This document shows, one piece after another, positions 43,756-54,907 of a DNA stretch of 64,000 bases. How positions within the stretch are numbered: the stretch's first letter is position 1; the number at the start of each line of letters is the position of its first letter. The notes below the pieces were generated by a model. That model saw only the letters and a list, made by a program, of their open reading frames with translations. It did no database searches and was not told where the DNA came from. The position numbers and the translations under genes were made by a program. Source of the stretch: Grammothele lineata. Taxonomy: Eukaryota; Basidiomycota; Agaricomycetes; Polyporales; Polyporaceae. The stretch is taken from positions 62,001 to 126,000 of the forward strand of contig NDFF03000129.1 in NCBI GenBank assembly GCA_002150815.3, in the 5' to 3' direction.

Positions 43756-44884
43756 GCAACTAAATCAAAATGCCAACAAAGGTGTCGCAAGTAAGAGCAT
43801 CGGCCGGCGGAAGCGAAAACCTGCAGGCCAGAGAGCAGGAGCGAGGAGTTAGAACGGGTGTTCACCGGCGTCCTAGCGTTGGAGTGCGCAGCTATCTGGA
43901 CTCAGGACTGATGGCCCCGAATAAGTTCAGTGCCTCCAACAAACTGGGTGCAGCGTTGAATACTGTCTTGTAGCTGAACTGGAAGCCTGCTAAGCTTGAG
44001 ACCGCGCAGTCTGGACGAAAAGACGGTGGCAGAGCTTGAAGCTTGAAAGCTAGCGCTGATAGCCGGAGTTCGCCCGGTGCGGTTGCGTCATCCGGTCGCC
44101 GTTCTTGGCGGTTCCGGACAAATCTGCCATTCTTTGCCTGCAGCGCTCCTGCCGACATGCGTTGGAATCGGGCCTGGGGGTACGAAGCTGCCGCAGTGCT
44201 GCTGCCCGACACGCGAAGTAAGGAGCAAACCTGAATACGAGAGTTTGTACACCTAAGTGCGGCTCTCTACCTACGACTGCGGCCGGCGGCTACCGGCTAC
44301 CACCGACGCAGCAGCACCGCCAGGACAAGAGAATCTCAGCCCAGGGGCCAGCGACCGAGACGTCCGAGACGATTTGAACTTGCCATCACCTAAGTCGTTC
44401 TGCTTCACCGGACTCCCTCGAGTGACCCGATCTATCCGTTGGCAGCGCCACACAGTAGACAGCCATTGTCAGATTTCCTCTCTGTAAAACACAGTCCCCG
44501 TCCCGTGGGACGCTGGTATATCCTTCGGGCAGTGGGCAATAAGGAGAAAAGTAGGCCTTGCGCCACAAGAGTCGGCGCAGTGCACCGCCAAGGACTGAGA
44601 GAGTATGCCGCATATGGTGATGCGGCTTATGCAAGACAGCCGTCACAACGTGCTGCGAGCGCTGCTGGACAGTGCTCGGCCCCAAGGCTGTCCTCCTGCA
44701 TCGCTCCCTCTGCCGCCTTTTATCCCGCTGCGTACTACCAGCCCGCGTCATCTCCCGCCGCCGCCCATACATAAGCCTCTTGTCTACGTCTCTCTTCATC
44801 ATAACGACGGACTACGCCCTCCCGTAGCTCCATTTCACGACCGCGCCCTCCCCCCTTCCCTTCTCCTCACCACCTCGATAGACC
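43756..44884. other. Divergent promoter region, biotin gene / MARVEL-like gene
   Basis: About 1.1 kb between divergent starts. The reverse ORF at 43892-44212 and the others here lack splice or family support. A CT-rich leader (about 44820-44880) precedes the MARVEL-like gene. No RNA gene or repeat seen. Confidence 0.5.
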
Positions 44885-46543
44885 ATGACACTATTCGACA
44901 CCATTCAGAATGCCGCGCTCAAGGTCCTCCCGGAGAAGAAGTCCACTCTCCCCATGCACTCCTCCAGCGCTGGCATCGCCAGCGGTGGTCATGCTCCCTT
45001 CGAGGACGACGTGAGTGCTTGCTTTCCCTCTTATCTATCCCATCTCCGTCATCCGAACAACGCGTACTCTTCCTCGGCTTCTTGACCCCATGCACCGTGC
45101 TGCGCATCGGCGTGGGCCTCGGGTTCACCGTCTGTTCATGTCCGGACGTCGCGCGCAGTCCTTCCGTCTGCCGCCCATGCCCTCCACGGCTTCCTCCCTC
45201 CGGCCCGTTACGTAAGGTTCATGTTTCCTCTACACCACCCACCGCGTCCATGGACAGCTCTGCGCAGACGGCTGGATATCTGGTCTTCCTCCTCTTCCTC
45301 CCACTGTTGTCAACATTATGGATATGGGTCCATATGATTCTTCCATTCCTATCTGACCGGAAACTGACGCGTGGTTCCTTGCACTAGATGATCGTGTCCA
45401 AACCGGCCATCGTGTTCCATATATCCCAAGTCTTCTTCAACTTCCTCGCCATGTGTACAATGGCGGGCGCTGCTGCATTTCAAGCCAAGTGGAAAGTTGG
45501 GCCATGTAAGCCGTCTTTTGGATGTAGTCTAGCTCGGGACTGAGCCCTTTGTCTCACCTCTAGCCGGCTTGAGTGGATTCGCCATCTTCATTGCTGTGGC
45601 TGGCATCTTCTATTCCCTCTTCATCCTCCTCGTCCCTGTCGTCTACGAAAAGTATGACAAGGGCGCGCGTCTAGCGCGTGCCCTCCGCGAAACCCGTGTC
45701 AGCTTCATCTTGTCGGGGACTGGCACTGCTGTTAGTCTGCTCATTGCGTAAGTGGCCATCGATGGCAGAATCATGCGTTGTATTGACCATACTCTAGCTT
45801 TATCGTCACCATCTCGGCCTGGACAGAAGCAGGCTGCAAAGACGCCTCCAAAGACCCTCATGCGTCCCTTGGCTCCGGCTTCCAAAAGGGTTTGAGCGGA
45901 TTCTGCAGTACCAAGAAGGCCGCCGCCATTTTCTTCTGGTTTGTCTTCAGTACGTAAAATCATCGATCCTTCTTCTCTTCGTGTGTTGACGACGTACACA
46001 GTCTTCTGGGGTTGTTCCCTCACCTTGACCATCCTCAACTGGCGTAACGGCAAAACCTCTCGCCCCCGTGACCCTCCATTCACTCACCCTGTGGAAGCGT
46101 CAGAAGGCTCTGTGTATGAACGTGCGGATGATCATGACGACGACGAAGATTACGAGGAGGCCCGTAAGCCGTACTCCGACAACTCCACGAACCCGTACAC
46201 CTCTCCCTTCAGCGACACCAACCGGCTCTCAAGTGCCCCATCCGAGCAGCCTTCCTACCAACAGCCCTCTGCACCCTCCTACGGCGGCGCTCAACCAAGG
46301 CCAAGCATTGACGCATACGGTGCCTTCTCGGACCCTGCGCCAACAGGTTTCGCGGGCGGCTTTGCACCTCCGGCGGCGGAATCTGGTCCCCGCGTCAGCC
46401 GAACTATGCAATACGCCGATCCATACGCTGCGGTTCGTGCATCTATTGCAGCCGGCCAGTCCCCTCCCGCGAGCGGCAACGTGACCCCTCCTGCTGGTGG
46501 TCCACCCGCGCCAGGTTACTCTTCCTACGGTGGCTACAGGTGA
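44885..46543 (+). CDS. MARVEL-like four-helix membrane protein with disordered cytosolic tail
   Basis: Uncharacterised plasma-membrane-type protein. Exon 1 (44885-45010) encodes MTLFDTIQNAALKVLPEKK...GGHAPFEDD. After an unusually long intron of about 377 bp (to 45387) come four membrane segments: KPAIVFHISQVFFNFLAMCT, LSGFAIFIAVAGIFYSLFIL, VSFILSGTGTAVSLLIAFIV and AAAIFFWFVF...VFWGCSLTLTIL. The loop between helices 3 and 4 holds Cys residues (EAGCKDASKD, SGFCSTKKAA). The tail is acidic then Pro/Ser/Tyr-rich (DDHDDDEDYEEA, NPYTSPFSDTNR, SYGGAQPRP, GYSSYGGYR), with NPY/SPF-like sorting motifs. The layout fits fungal MARVEL proteins of membrane compartments. If the long intron is wrong, translation could begin at the Met at 45388. 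Confidence 0.75.
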
Positions 46544-46977
46544 ACAACGTACATTGGGCCCCCGGATTACGATTGTAGTTTACTCCTTTCTTGCTGTGAA
46601 GGACGCGGACGATGGTAGTATCACGGAAGGCATATCCTGTTTGATAGGTGCACGGCTATAGTGTATGCTAACTTATGACCGCAAGGAGTCTGCATCTAAT
46701 TCCCATTGCCATGTATTACTATAGCTTCAATCTACACGACCTTCACAGCTCCTCTCTCTCTTCAGTTTGGTCGAGCAATGCTTGTGCGCTCTGTGTCGTC
46801 CGGATCCACATTCTATTGTCTTCCGGTAGGAAGTGTGAACAAGACGCGTGAGACACGACACGACGCGACGCGACGCGACGGCCCAAGCGCGCGTGTCGCG
46901 TCGTGGGAAGCAGCCACCAGGGCGTTGTTGATGCTTGTTTGTGGCCAACCCTTGTTGCATTCTCCCCATCTCCAGCC
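46544..46977. other. Spacer with a short CGACG tandem repeat
   Basis: 3' region of the MARVEL-like gene and upstream region of the next gene. A (cgacg)n-type repeat lies at about 46854-46880. No gene supported. Confidence 0.5.
46854..46880. repeat. Pentanucleotide microsatellite (CGACG-like)
   Basis: Consecutive cgaca/cgacg units, about five copies, roughly 100 bp upstream of the ATG at 46978. It may vary in length between strains. Confidence 0.7.
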
Positions 46978-49900
46978 ATGCCCCCGCGCCCGCCGCGCGA
47001 AGCTCCGCCGCCCGCACCCGGGCTGTTTGCGTCCGCGTTCAGCTTTGTGTCGCGCGAGATCGAGTCGTTTGTCACCGCCGCGACGGGCGGGGACGTCGAG
47101 AAAGTGAGTGTTGGGTTTCGAGCGCGTGGGAGGTGGGGAGCGCCCGCGTGCGGGGGTTCGGGGCGCTGCAGTTTGACTGATGAGTGGACGCGATTTTGCA
47201 GCTTCACCAGGAGAGACAGCAGCCTGAGGCGTCATCGTCGCGCATTACGCTTGATGAGAAGAGGAGAAAGCGCGAAGATGGGAAGCATGGGGCGCAGACG
47301 GGGAGGGAGAAGGAGAGGGAGAGGAAGGGCAAGCGCGTCAGGAAGCGGAGCGAGGTGGGACCTGCGGATAGGGCGCGTGCTAGGAGGCGGTTGAGGGATG
47401 AGGCTGAGGGAGAGAGGGATGCGAGAATCACGAAGAAGAAGTCTCAGCCGGAGCTGAGAGAGAGGGAGGACAGAGAACGCGAGCGGTCGTCGGAGCGTGA
47501 GGCTGCTGACGATGAAGACGGTGAGTCTTAGTGGTTATCCACTGTTCTAGATGGGACTCAAGAAGTCATTCATGCAGATGAGGTACCTCCACTTCCCGTG
47601 AGGCCACTACCGAAATCTCTGAAGAAGAAACGCCTCGCCCGGGCGCAGGCAGCGGAAGAGGAGCCGCAGCCACCACCTCGAGAGAAACCGAGTAAAGACA
47701 CAGCAGGTCGGCCTTGTATCTTACAATTGGATTGCTCCTGTGCTCATACCGATATGCTAGACGCATCGAAACTCATGCCGCCTCCACCAAACCCGATGCC
47801 TCCGCCCCCAACACCCCTGACCACCCGTGGACAGACCCCCTTCCCCACTATGCCTGGCTCTCTCTTCCCCCGGTCTGCCTCCCTTATGCCCGAAACCCCT
47901 GCTTCCCAAGCACGACGTGCCGTCCCGATGCCTCGCACGCCTTCCCCTCCCCCACATACGCCAGAGGATCTGCAACCCGTGGCAAGAGAAGTTGGTCAGA
48001 ACCAAGACGCTGATGATTCAAGACCCGTTTCGTCCACCCACCATGAACGATCATCCGATCGTGGCAGGCGCAAGTCTTCAGGCGCGCACAAGGACCGTGC
48101 AGATCCTCCATCTGCTCGCGGATCCTCCCGACACAGCGATGCCTCCAGTCGTCCTGAGAGCAGCTCCCGTCGGTCTCCTGAGCCGGAAGAGCCGAGTGCT
48201 CGGCCCAAATCAGCCAAGGCCAAGGGGAAAGAACGGGCCTGTGACACGTCTGGGGAAATTCGAGTTCAAGGCATGGAGCGGGAGCTACGCGAGGCACGGG
48301 AGGAGCATGCCCGCTACGCTCACGAACGAGACGATCTGGAGCGCGAGAAAGACAAGCACCGTATCAGGATGCTCGAGGAGGAGGTTGCACGTCTTCGCGC
48401 TGAGGTACGTCGGCTTTCCCCCGCGCGGGCATTGGCCAGTGACTCAAATATGCCTGTGTTACAGTTGGCCGTACGCTCAGTTGGAGGTGCCAGTATGATG
48501 CCGCCCCCTCCACCCCCACCCCCACCTCCCCCAACGCGATTCCCGGCCCCGATGTCGACTTCGCCATCCGTCACGGCGAACTTCTTCGCGACGGCGCGTG
48601 CCAGTCTGAAGCATACCGCGCCGCCTGTAGAGGCTCCTATCAATAGCGTGGCTTACGGGGGCCCGCGGACAAGGAAGGCAGGACAGCCGACGGTCAACGT
48701 CCCGTCAGACAAGATGGCTGCCTTCCTGCAGGAGATGAAGCGCGTTCGGCTGCGCAAGGTGGGAGGAGAGCCGGGTGCGATGGGTCCGCCGATGTTCCCG
48801 GCATCCGCTGCTGGGGACATCGCTGGAGAGCTGCCGAGGAGTACCAGCGGACGCGGGATGAGCGATGCGAGGAGGGCGGCCATCATGGGCGATACGTCGT
48901 TCGATACGGGTGTTGCTGCGAGGATATTCATTGGAGAGAAGAGGAAGAGGGATGACGAGCCTGATGGTCAGTATCTGACGAGAATAATCTTGCGCGTCGT
49001 TTTGCTAACTATCGACTATCCGACTTGCAGCTGGTCCCTCGAAACGAAGAGAGACGGCGTTCCTCCGCACAGACACCGCCGGCGAATCCGCATCGGCCTC
49101 AAGTTCCCAGGCGTCGGCTTCCGGCTCTCAATCCTCACAGTCTTCTGCATCTTCGAGCTCTCAATCCTCGACGTCTAGGGCATCCGTCTTCGACTCGTCT
49201 ACATCTCAGCACCACACTTCTCGTGCAAGGACCGGCCAACCGCTACGTATATGGCGGTCGACAGAGACGGAAATTACCACACCTTCTCTGTGTTCGGACA
49301 ACGAGAACGAGCACAGCGAGGACAAGCTCCCGGATACACCCTCGGACAGTGGCCGCCGCGATCATTCACCATCGAACCCGCGAACGGAACCTCATCGAGG
49401 GCCTTCCCGAGAGGCATCTGAGGTTATTGACGTGGACGCGCTCGAAATCCAGACGCCGCTGAAACGTGAGCCGATCGAGTCCGCGAGGACCGGGAAGAAC
49501 GTGTTCGCGAGTAGGCCTCCGGCAAGCCCCATGCCGGCGAAGACGCCCACAAAACCGCTGCCGCCTGCACGAGCGACGAAGACGAAGATCCCGATACGAA
49601 CGATGATTCCGCCGCGGCGAGTTCCCATCGACGTCTCGTTCATGACGAACGGTTCGGACAGCGACGACCCGCTGTTAATGGCCGGCGGTCGGCAGGCCGG
49701 GAGCTTGCGGCATGGGCGTGAAGAGTCTGAGGAAGGAACGGCGTCGGCGTCGGCGCTTCGCCGGTCGCGCGAAAAGAGCGGGAGCACCTCCGTTCGCAGC
49801 AGGTCGCAGTCTGGGTCGCAATTGCGTAGAGACGCGGACGCTGTGGACGAGAGCGAGGCGAGGCGGCCTGACTCGCGGATGTCCAACCACGCGCGGCGAC

Positions 49901-50187
49901 GGCTGACGCTGGACGAGGAGCTGCGCCGCGCAGGAGACACGCTATGGCAAGATGAGGAGGACGAAGAGGTGCGTGCGCCGAGCGAGGCTGAGGAGGATGT
50001 GGACAGCGGGCAGCTGGTGGCGCTAGGCACGAGGAGTAGCAAGCACGGGTTCCTCGCGAGAGGTGGGGGTGCGGGGCCGCCAGTGTTCATGGGGGAGGGA
50101 TATGTGCGAGGCGCGGTTAGGGAGGACCCGCACGATGGACATCTGCGAAGTGCGAGTGCAGGCTCGAGGCGAGCTCGAGAGCGGTGA
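46978..50187 (+). CDS. Large disordered protein with polyproline tract and WH2-like motif
   Basis: Exons 46978-47103, 47202-47520, 47578-48966 and 49031-50187 give 996 aa. The N-terminus MPPRPPREAPPPAPGLFASA, FSFVSREIESFVTAATGGD is followed by a highly charged helix (KRRKRED...EREREDR), Pro-rich segments and a second coiled coil (RELREAREEHARYAHERDD...RMLEEEVARLRAE). A run of 11 Pro lies at about residue 456. Then MAAFLQEMKRVRLRKV (about residues 527-542) fits the WH2 actin-binding pattern. The Ser/Arg-rich C-terminus has acidic stretches (WQDEEDEEVRAPSEAEED). Polyproline plus WH2 suggests actin/profilin binding (inference). Two internal segments (47707-47760 and 48405-48464) have GT...AG ends, are multiples of three and contain no stop, so they may be alternatively spliced. 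I know no named orthologue. Confidence 0.72.
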
Positions 50188-50724
50188 GGCCCTGATGGCG
50201 GGGGATTGGAATATCTTGTCGATTTGTCGGTTTGCTCTCGATCTGTTGTGCTGTGCCGTGTCCCTACGTTGTCTGCAGACTATCCGTCTATTACTATATC
50301 ACTATTTGATGGTTCCTCTTGCGTCTTGTGTACACTTGCGTACTACTACAATGTGTCCGGACCGACAGAAATACTGGCGAGCGTCTACGCGACTATCGGG
50401 AAGTCGGACAGGGTTGATGACGTCTGTTTCGCGGACCGACAGATGGCTGCGACTGTCTAACGCTCTCTGACCGCTGACTTGCGCTTGCTCTGGCACTCAC
50501 GAGGCCTTGGCTATGCGCTAGCAACGCCGGTCGAGGCCATTCAAGCACGGAGATTACTCATACCTGCTTGTCTTGTCCGGAGCGCTCCCTCGCCTTCAAC
50601 CGACCCCGCGTTCGCCATACAACGCCGTCCGAACCCCCGCCCTTGCCCCGCAACCGCGATTCCCCAGTCCAACATCTTCCTAGACACCTCATCTACCACG
50701 AATACGCCTCAGAGAGCCACAGAC
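50188..50724. other. Spacer before the Cwh43 gene
   Basis: 3' region of the WH2-like gene and promoter/leader of Cwh43. A Pro-codon-like C-rich leader (50580-50700) is probably 5' untranslated. No separate gene supported. Confidence 0.5.
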
Positions 50725-53700
50725 ATGACATCCACGGCGGCAGTCAAGCCGCCTCCCTTCGTTCTTCACGCGTCAGTCATTGCGCGTGCCCATACCTACC
50801 TCGCGTTCGCAGCTTTTCTGAGCGCGCTCGTACTCGGCTGCGCCCTGCACTACAAGAAGATCGTCAAGAACGGAGTTGCGGGCTACCCGGAGGAATGGTT
50901 TCCGTCCGTGTCTGCGACGTGAGCTTCCCTAGACCGTCGGGCGCGAGAGAGGTCCCGCTAACTAGTGTGGCTGGGACGCGTCCGACGCGGGCGTTTGATG
51001 CGCTGTTGCAGGATCGGGGATTGGTATCCCGAGAGGAACATCTTCCAGATCCTCATCGCTATTAATGCCGGTGCGTGTTACCTCTCTATGAATGCATAGC
51101 ATGAGATTAAGCAGACACGCGTGGCGTCGCTCAGGCCCTAGGTTCGCGCTCAGCGCCCTGCAGTATTACCAACACCGCTCCTCTACCTCAAGCATCCCGG
51201 GATTCCTACTCCTCATAGGCCTCCTACGCACCCTGTCGTGCGGCGGATGGGTCTTCATTACTTCTTCCGATGACCATGATGTCCACGACATTCTCATGAT
51301 CAGCTACATTGTGCTCAACCTCCCTTGGATGTTTGGCACCCTTGCTTGCACTCCTGTGAACTGTACTGCTGCTCGAGGTAGAAGGTGCGTTTACACTTGC
51401 TCAGAAACATTGGTCCTTGGAATGACTAGTTTGCGCAGACGTTGGACCTCGACAACGTAGGTACATGCGCGTGCCTCATCATGCCGTAGTTGATGGCAGT
51501 ACCCAGCTTCTTTGCGTGTATTGTACCTATGGTATATTTCTTCTTGCAGCACAAAGTGCATCGGATACCTGGAGGTATGCCATGGCTCTCCATCGCAGGA
51601 TAGTAACTGATCTTTTATGATCCCATAGCGTACACCCGTTACAGCTTCTTTGAATGGGGTCTCATATTCTTGGATATCCTATTTGACTCCTCCGCAGAGC
51701 TTGAGTTCCATACTGCGGATCTCAAGGTGAGTTTTTCTCCACTGTAGTTCACACACTCGGCTAATGGTTTCCCGCAGATTACCATAGGAAACCATGTCGG
51801 AAGTGTGTCTGACGCAGATAAAATGTATCAAAAGCTCCATCGCCTTGCCTGAGATACTAGGGGTTATTGACATGAGTCCACGCAGCATCGAGAAGCCTGT
51901 ACTTGATGCACGGCCTTCTGAGGAAACTCCTGCAAGGAGTACACCATCCTCCGAGAAACAGAGCAGTCAAACAGGCGAGAAGATTGTTGCACCCGCAAAA
52001 TCAGGCGTGTCAGAACCACCGTATATACGATTGAGACCAACAATTTCCTTCGTCGGCGATATTTACTTGTGTACGTTTCGTCGTCTGAGGCATTAAGACG
52101 AAAGCTCACCCTGGGTTAGCATATATCTACTGGTCTATCTTCACGTCCCTCGCACCGTCACTTTTCTACTTCTCAATCTGGGAGCTGGGCTACTCAGGAC
52201 AAGAGCTCGCTGTTTTGACCCCGTTGGCAACGATCTTCCTCGGTATTCCCATCTTCAAGGACTGGGCTCAAACTCGAGAGGGACGTTCAGTGCTGCGTGG
52301 GCTATCCATCGTTGGATTGCTCGCATACGTATCCAAAAACCCTTTCACAAGACTTCTTTTAGTCACTTCGGCCAACTTCGCGGCCGCAATTGGCGTCGCT
52401 GTTGATTGGTTCTGCTGTGATGCCGATGATATTGCGCACCAGGCTCTGGGTACGAGAATGACCTGACACTGAAATAACCTGTTCCGCTGGGAGCTGACAA
52501 ACCGCCATTCTAGTTACCGGGCTTGGATTCCTCGTATCTTCTCTGTCGAAGCACGCGAACCATTCAAATAACCCTGGTGAGGCTTCTAGTTACCATTCGA
52601 GGCATCAATACCCCTGCTGACATCGTCCCCGAAGTTTGGCCCATGGTAGATGAGCGTTCCGGTGGATACAACAAGACAGGAATCGTCTTAGCGCTCCTCT
52701 CACTTCTTGAGTTCGCATATCGCCCTCCTATTTCTGCAACGGCGACACCCAACTTGAAAGCGATGTCTCCAAAGACAACTAACGTGCATTGGCTCCCGGC
52801 ATCCGTCGCCCTGGGCTCCCTCATTTTCTCGCTACATTCGCTGCTCTCCGAATCCAGCACCCTTATTGCATGGTCGTGGACGGGGTACCCGATTACAGGC
52901 CCTCTCCCCGGCCAGCACGGTTCCCTCACGCATGTTGCCCAAGCCCTCGGCCTCAGCCTTGCCGCGTGCCTTGCCGGCTCTACGTTATGGTCCAACGCGC
53001 TCGCCCATCCATTGTACCTCACGTTTGGTGCAGGCAGCGCGTATGTGATGTACGCTTATAAAGATTGGGCGGGGTACGCAGGAGGACTGGGGCTCGCGTT
53101 CTTCCTGATGAGCATCATCCCGATCGTATGGGCGCGAGCAAGGGAAGCCGCAGTTGCGAGTGGTTTGGCGAAGACCGCTGCGACGGCGTGGTTGGTGGTC
53201 GCTCTGTTTACCGTGGCGAGCGTGTACACCGTTGCGTATGCGTTCGTTCCAGGCGGTGAGTACTTCCGAGAGCGTACCTACGCGTGAGTGTTTCGTCGCT
53301 TTTGCGTAGAGTTGTTCGAACTGACGTCCTCGCAACAGAATACTAGCCGCGCAGTTTGCAGGTCTCGCATTTGCATTCGACTGGTCACGGGCAAGTGCGA
53401 GCTCAGTAAGACTGGCGATGTCGAAACGTCTGCAGCCTGCATTCCAATCTTCGCTCGCCATTGTCTGCATCTTGTCTCTCCTCGTCACGCTTTACCGTAC
53501 GCCAAGTGTCGTGCCTCAGCCGCATCGTCTGGGTTCGCGTATCGTGCGTGCGGGCATTTGGACGGTTCACTTCGGGTTCGACAACGAAGGGCGAGACAGT
53601 CAAAGGGCTATGCGCGATCTCTTCAGGTATGCCGTCGGACAGTTCAGCGGTATATTTGATGGGCTCATTTCTATCCAGGGATATGGAGTTAGACGTTGTA

Positions 53701-54834
53701 GGATTATTGGAAACAGATCTGCACGTGAGAATCTCTTCCTGAAACCAGTCACAAACACATACTGAACCACTAGCTTTAGCGGGTGGTCTTTGGCAATCGC
53801 GATCTGTACGTGATTGCGACGAGACAACACCCTCATGACACTGATCGTCGCCCATAGGACCCGAGTGATTGCAGAGGAACTTGGATACGTGAGTCTCAAG
53901 ATGACCTCCTTCCCAGTCAGCTCATGAGCGTCTCGCAGTATGTAGACATAGGTCCAGGACCGAACCAACATACGTGGGGCGCAGTCCTCTTTTCGAAATT
54001 CCCTATCATCAACTCCACACACCACCTATTACCCTCTCCCCACGGCGAACTCGCACCCGCCATTGAGGCGCATCTAGATATGTTCGGCACCCCGGTCAAG
54101 GTCATCGTCGCTCATAATGGCCAAGGTGAGCATGACACGACAAAGATTACACTCAACGAACGATTACGAACGTTGATATGACAGAGGAAACGCCGCTCGA
54201 CCGCGAACTGCAAGCCACAGAGCTGGCCCGGCTCATGAACGAGTCGTATCCGAACCCGGTCATCTTCCTCGGATACGTCGTGACGACGCCTCATGCGTCG
54301 CACCCTGCGCCATATGAGATCATGGTCACCGATGGCCGAGTGCACGATATCGACGAAGACGATGCCGATCGCTGGTGCGAAGATCTCCCAGTACCTCTCT
54401 TGAATTTACGACGCTTACTCCTGCTCCTAGGTGTGAATACATCTTCTACCGCGGACTCTATCGCACATCTTACGCCCGTATCTCGCGGGGATCCGTTACG
54501 GACACCGAGATGCAGATCGGCCAGTTCGTTGTACCCAAGTATGGCAAACGCGTTAGGGATGATTCGCGGGAGACGCGCTACCTGCGCGACTTCAAGGAGA
54601 TGCTTCCTCATGACCACGTATGTCCGCTCTTATATTCCATCATTCTGCACTGAAATGACCGCTTGGGTACAGTGGTTCCCGATGGAATACTACCCACAGC
54701 TCGGAGGCAAGAACGGCCACCAATACCACGTGTTCGACACTGTGAGTTGTCAGACTTGATGAACCTGGTTTTGCGTGTCCTGAATCACTCTCCAGCCCTT
54801 GTATTATCGCATTCCAGAAGATGCGCCAGTTTAA
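50725..54834 (+). CDS. CWH43: Cwh43: Frag1-type membrane domain fused to EEP-like domain, GPI-anchor lipid remodelling
   Basis: In yeast, Cwh43 replaces the lipid of GPI anchors with ceramide in the ER. The N-terminal half is a Frag1/PGAP2-like multipass domain: [91 protein letters not shown] second membrane block follows ([80 protein letters not shown]). The C-terminal endonuclease/exonuclease/phosphatase-like domain holds [81 protein letters not shown] and EEDPLDREL-type residues ([10 protein letters not shown]). The last exon gives [12 protein letters not shown]. Numerous short introns. The C-terminal stop lies 73 bp from the convergent AP-3 gene. Confidence 0.93.
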
Positions 54835-54907
54835 CGGACTATATATGGACCCTCGGACTGATGACTGCCTATTTATTCTCATGTATACACTAATAGCTGT
54901 TGTAGAT

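Noticed and set aside
43892..44212. 106-codon reverse ORF upstream of the biotin gene
   Set aside because: Considered as an upstream exon or presequence for the BIO3-BIO1 protein, but the model starting at 43755 is complete and no splice connects them.
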